DNA from: Dysgonomonas sp. HDW5A | GTDB taxonomy: Bacteria > Bacteroidota > Bacteroidia > Bacteroidales > Dysgonomonadaceae | DNA length: 64,000 nucleotides | Assembly: GCF_011299555.1 (NCBI RefSeq) | Contig: NZ_CP049857.1 | Coordinates: 186,001-250,000, forward strand | Direction of reading: 5' to 3' | Shown: positions 1 through 9,631 of the stretch, one piece after another | Position numbering within the stretch: position 1 is the first letter of the stretch | How the letters are laid out: each line of letters starts with the position of its first letter | Notes under the pieces: model-generated | Seen by the model: only the letters and a program-made list of their open reading frames with translations | The model's database searches: none | Told to the model about the DNA's origin: nothing | Made by a program: the position numbers and the translations under genes

Positions 1-1740
1 AACTTTATTTTTTTCCAAGCCTCTGAAAATTCCTTGCACCCATGTTGCATTAGCTTCCAACTTTTGTGTGTAATGCAGGGATACATTACTATACATATCA
101 AGAAGTGTATATCCGTCAGACTTTAATTTAGCTTTCTCATCAGCAGTTGGTTCTGATTTATAGCCAATGTAGGATACGACAACAACAGGATCTTCGAAAG
201 ATGTAGCTTTTTCTTTTTTATAGGCTCTAAAACGATCAATATTGGCATATTTACCTGTGTGGTTGGCCATATCTATCACATTTTGTTTGGCTTGGGTTAA
301 TGCTTCGAAATGAATTCCCCAACGAACAAGGTCTGTTCTGCGCATTCCTTCAAAGCCAAGTTCCAATTTCCGCTCATGGATAATAGCATTTCTGAATGCC
401 TGATAACTTGTCGGAGTAGTACCTATTTTAGATGCATCATTTTTGAATCCACGCAATCTCACTTTTTCATATGCCCATTTTGCAGTAGCTGTGACCCCAT
501 TGTTAAACTCATTCTCAGCTTCGGCATACATCAACAATACATCCGAATAACGAAGAAAAGTCCAATTGATATCACGTTTATTGATAGCTGTACCCTCTTC
601 TTTTTTCCATGTAACACGAAATTTACCGATACTCATACTCGAATAAGCACTCATCTGACGTGTATTATCGGCAGCTATACCATAGTTACAAAGCGTAACG
701 TCGCGACGAACATCTCCTTCTTCAAAATCATACCAATAAGTAGGTAAAGCAGTCATAGCAGGACCGGCCTTTTGGAACATTGAACTTGTATGACAGAACA
801 TTCCATTAGTATATCCTATTGCCGAACCATTTACATCGGTTCCGTACTGACCAAATTCTAGCATAGACTCCTTATTGTATCGCCCATTCACTAAATCACG
901 GAAAACAGTTTCATAGTCAATCAAATCATTTTCGCCTCTGTCAACAACTGCTTTACAGGCATCTCGTGCTATTCCATATAATTCTTTAATACGTGTAGCA
1001 TCTTCACGTTGAGCCATTTTAACTGATCCGGGATCATAGGTATTTAAATCCCACCGTAAAGAATAACCTGCGGCATATAAAGCTATACGAGCCAGAATTC
1101 CATAAGCCGAGTTTTTGGTGAAACGTTCAACCGAAGTAACCATCCCTTCACCTTGCCAAGGCAGGAGTTCTACTGCTTTTTGAAGATCTTCAACAGAGCC
1201 ATCCATTATAATATCGCGGCTTACACGTGACGAAAAGAAGGTGCCTGCATCTTCAACCGGTATTGTTGAATAAGGAACATCCCCAAAGAAGCGAACGATA
1301 TTCAGATAGTTCATACCTCTGATTGCATAGCATTCACCTAACAGCATGTTGATCTTTTTCTTTTCTGCCTCTGATGAACCTTCCATAGCCGATAGTTTCT
1401 TGATACAAATATTGGCATACTCTATGCCTGCATACATAGCAGTATAGGTTGAAGTCGGTATATTGGATGTATTGAATACGTAGTTGGCAACCTGATTTTT
1501 CGAATTAGTATCTCCTTCGGTAGAAATGCACTCATCTGTCCCCATACCTAACTGATAATACAATTCTCTATTAAAAATACTTGTATAACAACCGATAACA
1601 GCCATTTCGGCACGGTCTACATTCTCAAAAACAGTCTCATTATCAAATTTACTTTCCGATTCCATATCCAGCCAGTCCTGACATGAACTGAAGCTCATAG
1701 CTGTGGCTAATATTAATACTATATTAATTATCTTTTTCAT
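1..1740 (-). CDS. SusD/RagB-like outer-membrane lipoprotein (3' end beyond window)
   Basis: Surface glycan- or nutrient-binding partner of the SusC-type receptor next to it. The frame is open from an ATG to base 1 with no stop, so 580 codons are visible and the C-terminus is missing. The N-terminus is a lipoprotein signal (MKKIINIVLILATAMSFSSC, Cys20 lipidated), followed by QDWLD and ESKFDNETVF, the usual SusD opening. The TPR-like middle (AYGILARIALYAAG) and the late motif RLRGF...ERKLELGFEGMRRTDLVRW are typical of the family. It lies 13 bases downstream of susC in the same direction, so the two are surely co-transcribed. The substrate cannot be told from sequence. Confidence 0.95.
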   Translation of the reverse strand, partial: MKKIINIVLILATAMSFSSCQDWLDMESESKFDNETVFENVDRAEMAVIGCYTSIFNRELYYQLGMGTDECISTEGDTNSKNQVANYVFNTSNIPTSTYTAMYAGIEYANICIKKLSAMEGSSEAEKKKINMLLGECYAIRGMNYLNIVRFFGDVPYSTIPVEDAGTFFSSRVSRDIIMDGSVEDLQKAVELLPWQGEGMVTSVERFTKNSAYGILARIALYAAGYSLRWDLNTYDPGSVKMAQREDATRIKELYGIARDACKAVVDRGENDLIDYETVFRDLVNGRYNKESMLEFGQYGTDVNGSAIGYTNGMFCHTSSMFQKAGPAMTALPTYWYDFEEGDVRRDVTLCNYGIAADNTRQMSAYSSMSIGKFRVTWKKEEGTAINKRDINWTFLRYSDVLLMYAEAENEFNNGVTATAKWAYEKVRLRGFKNDASKIGTTPTSYQAFRNAIIHERKLELGFEGMRRTDLVRWGIHFEALTQAKQNVIDMANHTGKYANIDRFRAYKKEKATSFEDPVVVVSYIGYKSEPTADEKAKLKSDGYTLLDMYSNVSLHYTQKLEANATWVQGIFRGLEKNKV

Positions 1741-1753
1741 TCTTGTTTATTCT

Positions 1754-4700
1754 TTAAAAGGTTAGATTTAAGCCAATAACATAACTTTTAGATCTGGGGT
1801 AGGCCGAATTATCAACCCCTTTAGTCAATAAGCTTCCTGTTGATGATACCTCGGGGTCATAACCTGAATAGTTGGTAAAAGTATGGATATTGTTTAATGT
1901 GAAATATATACGGGCATTGTTGATCCAAGCTTTCTTTAACAAAGGTTTAGGTAGAGAATAACCTAGCGTTATTGTATTTAAACGAAGGAAAGAGGCATCT
2001 TCCAGATAATAATCAAGAGCATCGGTGATAGCAATTTTATTATCGGAATGTATGCTCCATAAAGCATCACTTGCATATTGATTTGGATTCAATTCTGCCA
2101 AACGAGCCAAGCTGGTAGTTTCTTTACCTGTAGCTGGATCGATTAGAGTAAAACGTTCATTCATTATTGCCAGTGAATTCTGATTGGGTAAATACGGACC
2201 AATGAAGCGTTGAGCATTCATATTAAAGACTTCGTTACCCGATGAAAATGTAAAGAATACGCTAAGATCAAATCCTTTATACATAAATGTATTCACCATA
2301 CCTCCAGTAAACTTAGGTTCTGAACTTCCTATTACCGTACGATCGTCGGTAGACCAAACCGGATTTCCTTTTGCATCTGTTTGTCCGGCAGTAGTTTTAT
2401 ACTTTACATCTCCGGGTTTGATAGTTGAAGTATTTTTACCTTTCAGATAAGGAATTCCATCTTTTAGAGTATACGTTCCGTCTGCATTCTGTTTAAAATC
2501 GTCAGTGGTATATACCCCATCGTATCTATAGCCATAGAATTGTCCCAGAGGTTTTCCTTCTTCAATCCAAAAATCCATGCGTGACTCGTAATTCTTTCTC
2601 CAATAGCTAATATCATCCGAAAATAATCTTAAGACTTTCGATTTATTGAACGATATATTAAAGTCTGTAGTCCATGTAAAATCTTTAGATGCAACATTCA
2701 CTGTATTTAATACAAACTCGAACCCTCTGTTACGAATAGATGCTGAATTTTGAAATTGAGTCTTATAACCTGAAGAGGTAGGAATCTGGTTTTCAATCAA
2801 TAAATTATCAGAAACATTATAGTAATAATCGGCAGTAAGACTTACCCGCCCTCTAAAAATCGATATATCCAAACCTATATTGGTCGAAGTTGTCTGTTCC
2901 CATTTCAATAACTTATTTCCCAACTTATCACCGGGTTTCAGTCCATTAACTATACTATTATTCATAGCATAAAGAGTCGATCCGTAATTCGTCCTAAACA
3001 TATTATCATCAATATTGCAGTTACCTGTAGTACCGTAACCTATACGCACTTTCAGTTGGTCAAATATATCCAACTCTTTCATAAAAGCTTCTTCTGAAAT
3101 TCGCCATGCAGCCGAAGCCGAAGGCAACATACCCCATTGCTTTCCTTTTATAAATTTGCTGGTACCATCTGCACGGAGAGTTCCTGTTACCAAGTAGCGG
3201 TCTGCATAATTATACATAACACGTCCAAAAACCGATACCAAACCTTCGCGACCTTTATCGGAGCTATAAGTCGATCTTTTGGCCATATTCACATCATTCA
3301 AACCAAAATTACTTTCAGGAAATTCATAGTAAGAATTATCCAATTTCATGGTTTCGATGTACATAGTCTCCTGTCCCAGCATTGCATTAATATTATGCAA
3401 ACCAAAATTTTTCTTCCATGAAAGCGTGTTTGTTATCTGCCAATTCAACTTTTCAGCATTATTACGTTTTCCCCACGGACCTTTATTGACTTCTGCAGTA
3501 CGAGTGCGGCCATCATCCCAATAATCGTTACGTACTTGTCTCCAATAATAACTTCCGGCTGTACGGAAAGTCAAATCTTTTAGAATATTTATTTCTAAAC
3601 CTAAGTTTACTGTAGCTTCTCTAGTATATTTATTCTGGGTTATAGCATCGTTCGTGATAAGAGGATTAGAAATATCATATTGAGAATCTATAGCTAACAT
3701 CTCATCTCCAAGATCGGCATTCAACATCTGCTCATTTGTAAATCGGATTCCTCCTGTCACCGGCTGCAAAATAGACATTTTAAGCATTCCGCCTAAAGAG
3801 CCTCCTCCTTCGACATTAGTGGCTTGAAGATTAGCTCCAAAATCCATACGAATGCGTTTACTGATCTCATGATTTATTTTAGTACGTATACTATTTCTGT
3901 TATAGCCCGATTTATCCAATAACCCATCTTGTCCTGTATAATTGTAGCTAAGCATAAACTTCGTTTTTTCGCTACCTCCTGTAATACTTAAGTTGTGATT
4001 TTGAAGAATAGCTGTCCCCCCGAAAACTTCATCTTGCCAATCGATACCTGCACGATTACCATATTCACTGGCAATACGTCCAAAGGCTCCTGTAAAGAAA
4101 TCAGGATCGGAAACATTACCTCCAAACATACTTGCCCATTTTTCTTCATTTCCGGCTAAAGTTTGAAATTCGTATTGGTACTTTACATATTCGGAAGTAT
4201 TAAGCAGGTTTAATTTCTGACCCAATTTTTCAAAACTTACAAATGTATTATAGTTGACTTCGGTCTTTCCGCTTTTACCTGATTTAGTCGTAATAAGTAT
4301 AACTCCATTCGATCCACGTGCTCCATATATAGCTGTAGCTGATGCATCTTTCATAACATCAATCGATTCAATATCATTGATGTCAACCATTTGCAACCCA
4401 TTCTCCATCTGAAAACCATCTACAATATATAATGGAGTTGTAGATTGAGTAACTGAAGTACCTCCACGAACAGTAATATTAATATCTGCACCGGGCGCAC
4501 CACTTTGTGTTACAACATTTACCCCTGCAATTTTCCCGGTAATGGCTTGTGCCGCTGTAGTTACAGGTATTTGTGCAATTTGAGAACCTTTAACCGATCC
4601 TGTAGCTCCGGTCAGATCTCTCTTTCTGACAGTACCATATCCAATAACAACAACTTCATCTAATGCTTTGTCATCGGACACCATTATAACATCCAATTTG

Positions 4701-4999
4701 CGAGCTCCTCCTATAGGAATAGTTTGCGTTTCATAGCCTATAAAAGAGAAAACCAACACAGCTTTGTCATTAGGCACCGAAAGACTAAAGTTTCCGTCAA
4801 TATCAGTAAATACTCCCGATGTACTGCCTTTTATGGTAACACTTACACCCGGTAATTCTCCTATATTATCTTTCACTGTTCCGGTTATGACAATGCCATT
4901 CTGGGCATAAATCATATTTCCCGTCAGAGAAAAAGAAATGAAGAGAAGTAAAAATTTAAAACAGAAAAGTTTCTTACACTTTTTCACACATCTTTTCAT
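1754..4999 (-). CDS. SusC/RagA-type TonB-dependent outer-membrane receptor
   Basis: Outer-membrane beta-barrel that imports substrate captured by its SusD partner, powered by TonB/ExbBD. 1081 residues, full length for the family. Signal peptide about 1-33, carboxypeptidase-regulatory-like domain about 36-109, a DEVVVIGYGT stretch at 114-123, plug about 130-240 with the SusC signature YGARGSNGVILITTKSG at 225-241, then the barrel ending in aromatic GLNLTF. The start is the ATG in front of the basic stretch MKRCVKKCKK. The leader is long (about 440 bases from a likely promoter) and carries a (CT)29 tract, a small ORF and two hairpins, suggesting switchable expression. No sigma/anti-sigma or hybrid two-component regulator is visible beside it. 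Confidence 0.97.
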   Translation of the reverse strand: MKRCVKKCKKLFCFKFLLLFISFSLTGNMIYAQNGIVITGTVKDNIGELPGVSVTIKGSTSGVFTDIDGNFSLSVPNDKAVLVFSFIGYETQTIPIGGARKLDVIMVSDDKALDEVVVIGYGTVRKRDLTGATGSVKGSQIAQIPVTTAAQAITGKIAGVNVVTQSGAPGADINITVRGGTSVTQSTTPLYIVDGFQMENGLQMVDINDIESIDVMKDASATAIYGARGSNGVILITTKSGKSGKTEVNYNTFVSFEKLGQKLNLLNTSEYVKYQYEFQTLAGNEEKWASMFGGNVSDPDFFTGAFGRIASEYGNRAGIDWQDEVFGGTAILQNHNLSITGGSEKTKFMLSYNYTGQDGLLDKSGYNRNSIRTKINHEISKRIRMDFGANLQATNVEGGGSLGGMLKMSILQPVTGGIRFTNEQMLNADLGDEMLAIDSQYDISNPLITNDAITQNKYTREATVNLGLEINILKDLTFRTAGSYYWRQVRNDYWDDGRTRTAEVNKGPWGKRNNAEKLNWQITNTLSWKKNFGLHNINAMLGQETMYIETMKLDNSYYEFPESNFGLNDVNMAKRSTYSSDKGREGLVSVFGRVMYNYADRYLVTGTLRADGTSKFIKGKQWGMLPSASAAWRISEEAFMKELDIFDQLKVRIGYGTTGNCNIDDNMFRTNYGSTLYAMNNSIVNGLKPGDKLGNKLLKWEQTTSTNIGLDISIFRGRVSLTADYYYNVSDNLLIENQIPTSSGYKTQFQNSASIRNRGFEFVLNTVNVASKDFTWTTDFNISFNKSKVLRLFSDDISYWRKNYESRMDFWIEEGKPLGQFYGYRYDGVYTTDDFKQNADGTYTLKDGIPYLKGKNTSTIKPGDVKYKTTAGQTDAKGNPVWSTDDRTVIGSSEPKFTGGMVNTFMYKGFDLSVFFTFSSGNEVFNMNAQRFIGPYLPNQNSLAIMNERFTLIDPATGKETTSLARLAELNPNQYASDALWSIHSDNKIAITDALDYYLEDASFLRLNTITLGYSLPKPLLKKAWINNARIYFTLNNIHTFTNYSGYDPEVSSTGSLLTKGVDNSAYPRSKSYVIGLNLTF

Positions 5000-5095
5000 G
5001 ATATTACAATTTATAGTTAAGGTTTAAAAACTATTATTAGTAGGACTATAAAAAATCTCAGGTTAACATTATAACTCAAATAGGCTTATACACAG

Positions 5096-5117
5096 AAAAG
5101 CGTACATGAAAATATTT

Positions 5118-5131
<14 letters not shown>
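5096..5131 (-). terminator. terminator-like hairpin in the susC leader
   Basis: 36-base inverted repeat, arms AAAAGCGTACATGAAAAT and ATTTTCATGCACGCTTTT with one mismatch, ending in TTTT on both strands. It looks like an intrinsic terminator, but it stands about 100 bases before the susC start with no complete gene upstream, so an attenuator or the end of a small leader RNA is more likely than a gene end. Confidence 0.6.
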
Positions 5132-5354
<223 letters not shown>

Positions 5355-5448
5355 AAAAAGTTCGGATCTTAAGGTTAATAGAGCCGATTACACATTCAAG
5401 AATTTCTATCTGTAGACTTTTCAGAATGGAGTTCCAGCATCTTGGTTA

Positions 5449-5456
5449 CAAATATA
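5449..5456 (-). promoter_or_regulatory. -7 promoter element for the susC leader
   Basis: TATATTTG on the minus strand matches the Bacteroidetes -7 consensus TAnnTTTG. No TTTG is seen 19-21 bases upstream; a GC-rich CCGGGTTGGG lies in the spacer instead, so an activator may be needed. The predicted start is near 5442. Confidence 0.5.
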
Positions 5457-5535
5457 TAGTGATCCCAACCCGGCATAATTATATATATTGAGATTAATCA
5501 TTAAGGATTTGATACTAATAAACGGAATACATTTT

Positions 5536-5595
5536 AAAGCCTCAGACCGTCTTATGCTTTGGCAAGTATTACAATTATAGCAGATTATATTTGAA
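5536..5595 (+). repeat. dispersed palindromic element, copy 1
   Basis: CTCAGACC head half followed by TTATGCTTTGGCAAGTATTAC, matching the element's body (TTTTTATTGCTTTGGTAAG). The left arm of the palindrome is degraded. Confidence 0.6.
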
Positions 5596-5726
5596 AAAAA
5601 ACTTTTAGGACTTGCGTCATTTAACCGAAAACAATCTTATTTTTCGTTATATAATAAACAGAAACAGCTTAGTAATAAACTAAAGAAAATAATAATTGTT
5701 ATATTTATAGATCTTATGCCAATACT

Positions 5727-5820
5727 AAGTTCGCAGAACTATTTATTGCTTTGGTAAGCAAAACAGCAATAGATTATTATGCCTTTAAAATGTATCATTA
5801 AATATTTTCTTTTACTTAAA
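5727..5820 (+). repeat. dispersed palindromic element, copy 2 (full length)
   Basis: Head AGTTCGCAGAACT, body ATTTATTGCTTTGGTAAG, an ATTGCT...AGCAAT inverted pair, and tail CTTTTACTTAAA. About 95 bases and closely similar over its full length to the copy at 25463. One of the two best reference copies in the window. Confidence 0.9.
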
Positions 5821-5839
5821 AAAAGTAAGCAATTAGTAC

Positions 5840-5915
5840 ATATATAATTACCTTATTTTATTTTAGCACGCTTTATATATCGAACTTACCTAAATAACTA
5901 ATAGGTCTGAGACCT
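5840..5915 (-). repeat. dispersed palindromic element, copy 3
   Basis: Head AGGTCTGAGACCT, a perfect palindrome around its centre base, lies 14 bases before the ATG of the aldo/keto reductase. The body reads leftwards (CTTACC...AACTAAT) and is degenerate, so the outer limit is approximate. Confidence 0.7.
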
Positions 5916-5929
5916 TAACAGTAATATAT

Positions 5930-6751
5930 ATGAAAGAATTTATATTAAACAATGGAGTAAAGATACCGGCAGTAGGACTCGGTGTATTTAGAGTGAATGA
6001 TGCGAATGCAGCATATCAGACAGTAAAATCGGCTTTATCTGTTGGATACAGACATATAGATACTGCTATGATTTATGGTAACGAGGAAGAGGTGGGTAGA
6101 GCAATTAAAGATTCGAGAATTTCCCGTCACGAAATATTCCTGACAACTAAACTTTGGAATGACGATCAACGGTCAGGCAAAGTAAGAGAAGCCCTTGATG
6201 CTAGTTTAAAACGATTAGGCACAGAGTATGTAGACTTATATCTTGTGCATTGGCCTGTAAGAGGCACCTATGTGAGTGTATGGAAAAAAATGGAAGAGAT
6301 TTACAGGGCAGGAAAGGTGAAGGCGATAGGTGTAAGTAATTATCACTCGCACCATTTGGACGACCTGCTGGAAAGTGCTGAAATAGTGCCTGCAGTGAAT
6401 CAGATCGAATGCTATCCCTATCTGACCCAAGAACCTCTCATCAAATATTGCAAAGAAAAAGGCATATATCCCGAAGCATGGGGTCCATTGGGTGCCGGAC
6501 AATCGGATGTATTGGTTAATCCCATAGTAACTGAGATAGCCAAGAAATACAATAAAAGTGCTGCACAAATAGTACTTCGTTGGAATCTGGAACGTGGTGT
6601 AATTGTAATTCCTAAGTCCGTAAATAAAGACAGACAGATAGAGAATCTAAGTGTCACCGATTTTCAATTAACAGACTCTGAAGTTAGGCAGATCAGTTCC
6701 TTGCATAAAGGCTTACGTTTAGGCTCCGATCCCGATAATTTTAATTTCTAG
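5930..6751 (+). CDS. aldo/keto reductase, 2,5-diketo-D-gluconate reductase-like
   Basis: NADPH-dependent cytosolic carbonyl reductase of the AKR superfamily, 273 residues, the usual length for the short AKR5-like group. The catalytic tetrad is complete: Asp44 (RHIDTA), Tyr49 (IYGNEE), Lys74 (LTTKLW), His107 (LVHWPV). The cofactor-binding motif IPKSVNKDRQIENL is present near the C-terminus. Natural substrate unknown; aldehydes and keto sugars are typical of relatives. It stands alone, with a palindromic element 14 bases before its start and an intrinsic terminator after it, convergent with ahpF. Confidence 0.93.
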   Translation: MKEFILNNGVKIPAVGLGVFRVNDANAAYQTVKSALSVGYRHIDTAMIYGNEEEVGRAIKDSRISRHEIFLTTKLWNDDQRSGKVREALDASLKRLGTEYVDLYLVHWPVRGTYVSVWKKMEEIYRAGKVKAIGVSNYHSHHLDDLLESAEIVPAVNQIECYPYLTQEPLIKYCKEKGIYPEAWGPLGAGQSDVLVNPIVTEIAKKYNKSAAQIVLRWNLERGVIVIPKSVNKDRQIENLSVTDFQLTDSEVRQISSLHKGLRLGSDPDNFNF

Positions 6752-6805
6752 GATTGCAGACTCTTTTCATTGCTTTGGTAGATATAAAAAATAAAGACAG
6801 CTATA
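6750..6805 (+). repeat. dispersed palindromic element, copy 4
   Basis: Begins at the stop codon of the aldo/keto reductase gene: degraded head AGGATTGCAGACT, then CTTTTCATTGCTTTGGTAG, matching the body of the family. Confidence 0.7.
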
Positions 6806-6814
6806 TAAAAAAAT

Positions 6815-6841
6815 AAAGGCTACCTCGATGAGGTAGCCTTT
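6815..6841. terminator. bidirectional intrinsic terminator
   Basis: AAAGGCTACCTC-GAT-GAGGTAGCCTTT, a 12-bp perfect stem between the convergent aldo/keto reductase and ahpF genes, with A and T runs at its ends. Confidence 0.9.
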
Positions 6842-6866
6842 ATTCACTCTTATGCAATATGTATAT

Positions 6867-8423
6867 TTAAGAGAGAACACCTCTGATACGATCTTCAAAG
6901 GCCGAAAGCGAAGCTTTTGCACCTTCTCCCATCGCTATTATAATTTGCTTGTACGGAACAGTCGTTACATCACCCGCAGCATATATACCGGGTATATCTG
7001 TACGGCAATGAGCATCGACTTCAATTTCGCCAAAACGATTCATACTCACTAATCCTTTGAATACCGAACTGTTGGCAGCCAAACCGATCTGAACAAAGAT
7101 ACCATCCAGTTCAACAACACGTTCCTGTTCAGTCTTACGGTCTTTTACTCGAATACCTGTAACCTTATCTCCATTCCCTACAACCTCAGTTGTTTGAGAA
7201 CTTAGTATAATTTTTACATTAGGAAGACTTCTGGCTTTCTCTTGTAAAACTTTATCAGCCTTCAATTCATCCAGAAATTCGAAAACGGTTACTTTAGAGC
7301 AGATACCTGCCAAATCAATAGCAGCCTCTATTCCTGAGTTTCCACCACCCACAACGGCTGCATGTTTTCCTTTATAAAAAGGCCCGTCGCAATGGGGACA
7401 GAAGGCAACACCTTTTCCTATGTATTCCGATTCTCCTGTAACATTAAGCTTACGCCAACTTGCCCCTGTAGCAATAATCAGGGCAGGAGTTATTAATTTT
7501 TCGCCTACATTAGTATATATAATCTTACTACCATCTTCGTTTTCAACCTTCTCTACCAAGCGATGCTCTAATACATCAATTGCATAATCTTTTATATGCA
7601 ACTTCATATTATTGGCAAGTTCTTCGCCTGTAGTTTTTGGTACAGAAACCAGATTCTCTATACCGACAGTTTCTTTCACCTGCCCACCCATACGCTCGGC
7701 AAGTAACGCAACAGTCAAACCTTTACGAGCCGAATATATAGCTGCGGCTGCACCTGCAGGACCTCCACCAACAACTACTACATCGTAGTTTTTAGTAGTA
7801 CCGGTCTCTATCTTTTGGTCGTCTGAACCATACTGGTTTTCAAGCTTCGAAAGCAATTCGCCAAAATCGCCTCTTCCTACATGAAGCAGTTTCCCATCTG
7901 CAAATACAGCAGGAACACCTTGCAATTTCAAAGCATCTACTTCTTCCTGATTTAATGCACCATCTACCATTTCATGAGAGATGTCAGGATTAAGGATAGC
8001 CATTAGATTTAGTGCCTGAACAATATCAGGACAGTTTGTACATGTCAACGACACATAGGTAGTCAGGCGAACAGGTCCTTTTAATGCTTTTACACGACCG
8101 ACAATAAAATCATCGGGAATATTTTTCCCTTTACCATCACTATTCAATATAGCTAATAGCAATGAGGTAAATTCATGACCATTGGGAATTCCACGAAATT
8201 TAACGCCTGTTTTCGCCCCATCTTTCAGTAGCGAGAATTCCAGACCATTACCTTCGTTTACTTGACTTGTTATTTTATCCGAGCACGAAGCAACATCTGA
8301 AAGCATTTCGAGTAATTCGCTACGGCTTTCATGCTGATCAGACACGGCTATATTAAATGTATATTGAGCCTTAAGATCGGCAAATACTGTACGTAACTGT
8401 TCTTTTAAAGAGGAATCTAACAT
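6867..8423 (-). CDS. ahpF: alkyl hydroperoxide reductase subunit F
   Basis: Flavoprotein that passes NAD(P)H electrons to the peroxiredoxin AhpC encoded just upstream. 518 residues as in other AhpF. Tandem thioredoxin-like folds form the N-terminal domain with its CxxC at Cys128/Cys131 (TCTNCPD). The thioredoxin-reductase-like part follows, with an FAD loop [13 protein letters not shown], an NADPH loop [12 protein letters not shown], the redox pair FCPHCDGPF, and the C-terminal FAD motif [15 protein letters not shown]. ahpC is 106 bases upstream with a hairpin between, so ahpF probably gets part of the ahpC transcription. A palindromic element lies 26 bases before its start. Confidence 0.97.
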   Translation of the reverse strand: MLDSSLKEQLRTVFADLKAQYTFNIAVSDQHESRSELLEMLSDVASCSDKITSQVNEGNGLEFSLLKDGAKTGVKFRGIPNGHEFTSLLLAILNSDGKGKNIPDDFIVGRVKALKGPVRLTTYVSLTCTNCPDIVQALNLMAILNPDISHEMVDGALNQEEVDALKLQGVPAVFADGKLLHVGRGDFGELLSKLENQYGSDDQKIETGTTKNYDVVVVGGGPAGAAAAIYSARKGLTVALLAERMGGQVKETVGIENLVSVPKTTGEELANNMKLHIKDYAIDVLEHRLVEKVENEDGSKIIYTNVGEKLITPALIIATGASWRKLNVTGESEYIGKGVAFCPHCDGPFYKGKHAAVVGGGNSGIEAAIDLAGICSKVTVFEFLDELKADKVLQEKARSLPNVKIILSSQTTEVVGNGDKVTGIRVKDRKTEQERVVELDGIFVQIGLAANSSVFKGLVSMNRFGEIEVDAHCRTDIPGIYAAGDVTTVPYKQIIIAMGEGAKASLSAFEDRIRGVLS

Positions 8424-8448
8424 ATCTAATTTTTTATTTTCAGTTTAA

Positions 8449-8480
8449 TGGTCTTCGACCTAATAGTTATTTAAGCAGAT
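8449..8480 (+). repeat. dispersed palindromic element, copy 5
   Basis: GGTC-TTC-GACC head followed by TAATAGTTATTTAAG, a short, degenerate version of the element in the ahpC-ahpF gap. Confidence 0.5.
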
Positions 8481-8495
8481 GATATCTGAAAAATC

Positions 8496-8517
8496 AAGAC
8501 CGGCAGTCGCCGGTCTC
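8496..8517 (-). terminator. terminator between ahpC and ahpF
   Basis: Stem GACCGGC / GCCGGTC with a 4-base loop, followed on the minus strand by TTGATTTTT. It probably ends most ahpC transcripts and lowers ahpF expression. Confidence 0.75.
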
Positions 8518-8529
8518 AATGTATTTTTA

Positions 8530-9096
8530 TTAGATCTTTCCTACCAAGTCGATGCTAGGTTTCAAAGTCTCATCGCCTTTTTTCCATTTAGCAGGACATA
8601 CTTCACCGTCGTGAGTAGCTACAAACTGAGCTGCCTCAATTTTACGTAACAATTCATCAGCATTACGTCCGATACCATTGTCATGTATTTCAGCAATTTT
8701 GATTTGTCCCTCTGGGTTAACCAAGAATGTACCTCTGTAAGCCATTCCTTCTGATTCGATCATCACACCAAATGCACGGCTCAACAATCCTGTTGGATCG
8801 GCTAACATAGGGTATTTGATTTTGCGAATAGTTTCTGATGCATCATGCCATGCTTTGTGTACGAAATGAGAATCGGTACTTACCGAATATACTTCAACAC
8901 CCATTGCTTGCAATTGATCGTATTTGTCTGCAACGTCCACTAATTCTGTAGGACACACAAATGTGAAATCTGCTGGGTAGAAAAAGAAAACAGCCCATTT
9001 TCCTTTTACATCTTCGCTTGTTACTGTTTTGAAAGCTCCATTGTGATAAGCTTGTACTTTAAATTCCGGTAATTGAGAATTGATAATTGGTTCCAT
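8530..9096 (-). CDS. ahpC: alkyl hydroperoxide reductase subunit C (2-Cys peroxiredoxin)
   Basis: Cytosolic peroxidase that reduces H2O2, organic peroxides and peroxynitrite. 188 residues, standard length. The peroxidatic Cys48 sits in FTFVCPTELVDV and the resolving Cys167 in GEVCPAKWKKG, so this is the typical AhpC1 type. First gene of the ahpCF pair. A near-consensus promoter is found 42 bases before the ATG. No clear OxyR site could be picked out by eye. Confidence 0.98.
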   Translation of the reverse strand: MEPIINSQLPEFKVQAYHNGAFKTVTSEDVKGKWAVFFFYPADFTFVCPTELVDVADKYDQLQAMGVEVYSVSTDSHFVHKAWHDASETIRKIKYPMLADPTGLLSRAFGVMIESEGMAYRGTFLVNPEGQIKIAEIHDNGIGRNADELLRKIEAAQFVATHDGEVCPAKWKKGDETLKPSIDLVGKI

Positions 9097-9137
9097 GTTT
9101 TATATTATTAAGTTGATAAATTTCATTTATAACACCA

Positions 9138-9168
9138 CAAAGATATATAGTTTTTATTTATAAACAAA
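9138..9168 (-). promoter_or_regulatory. ahpC promoter
   Basis: On the minus strand: TTTG, 19 bases, TATCTTTG, an exact match to the Bacteroidetes consensus, placed about 40 bases before the ahpC ATG. Confidence 0.8.
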
Positions 9169-9553
9169 CTATCACTTATAGATTATAACTATATGAAACC
9201 GATCATCAAAAAACAGTTACATTCCGCTTGATAATACAAAAGCAAGTAAAAAAAATAAGTTACAAAATACACATTAAGGTAACAAAATAAGCACTATAAT
9301 AAATGGATATGTATCCAGTTGTCACTTTCATAAAACACTGTTAATCTGAAACAAAATCACAAAAAGGTAACAAAGGTGACAAAAGTGACACATTTCTTCA
9401 TTGTTACCTTTTTAGTAATTTTCAGAAAATGTGTTTATATCTTTCTTATTATTATAGATAAAGAAATGCAATCGACTCTGTAATGTAACCTGATATTTTC
9501 CGAAAGCAATTCTTTGTATTTTGAGTCACAGACTAAACGTAGCTATGCTAAAA
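9169..9553. other. non-coding stretch upstream of ahpC
   Basis: No ORF worth calling. It holds repeated GGTAACAAA / GGTGACAAA words and an inverted repeat of 13-bp perfect arms (AAAAAGGTAACAA at 9361-9373 and TTGTTACCTTTTT at 9401-9413). These could be regulator sites or a weak terminator; nothing else is recognised. Confidence 0.5.
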
Positions 9554-9590
9554 AAAGAGGTTTGAGAAAACTTCATTCTCAAACCTCTTT
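9554..9590 (-). terminator. intrinsic terminator after the TPR gene
   Basis: AAAGAGGTTTGAGAA / TTCTCAAACCTCTTT, a 15-bp perfect stem downstream of the minus-strand TPR lipoprotein gene. Confidence 0.85.
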
Positions 9591-9631
9591 CTATATAGAA
9601 AACACTTTTATTATTATAAAACTAAACTAAT

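Noticed and set aside
310-747. 145-residue plus-strand ORF
   Set aside because: Antisense to the SusD gene, which is clearly coding on the other strand.
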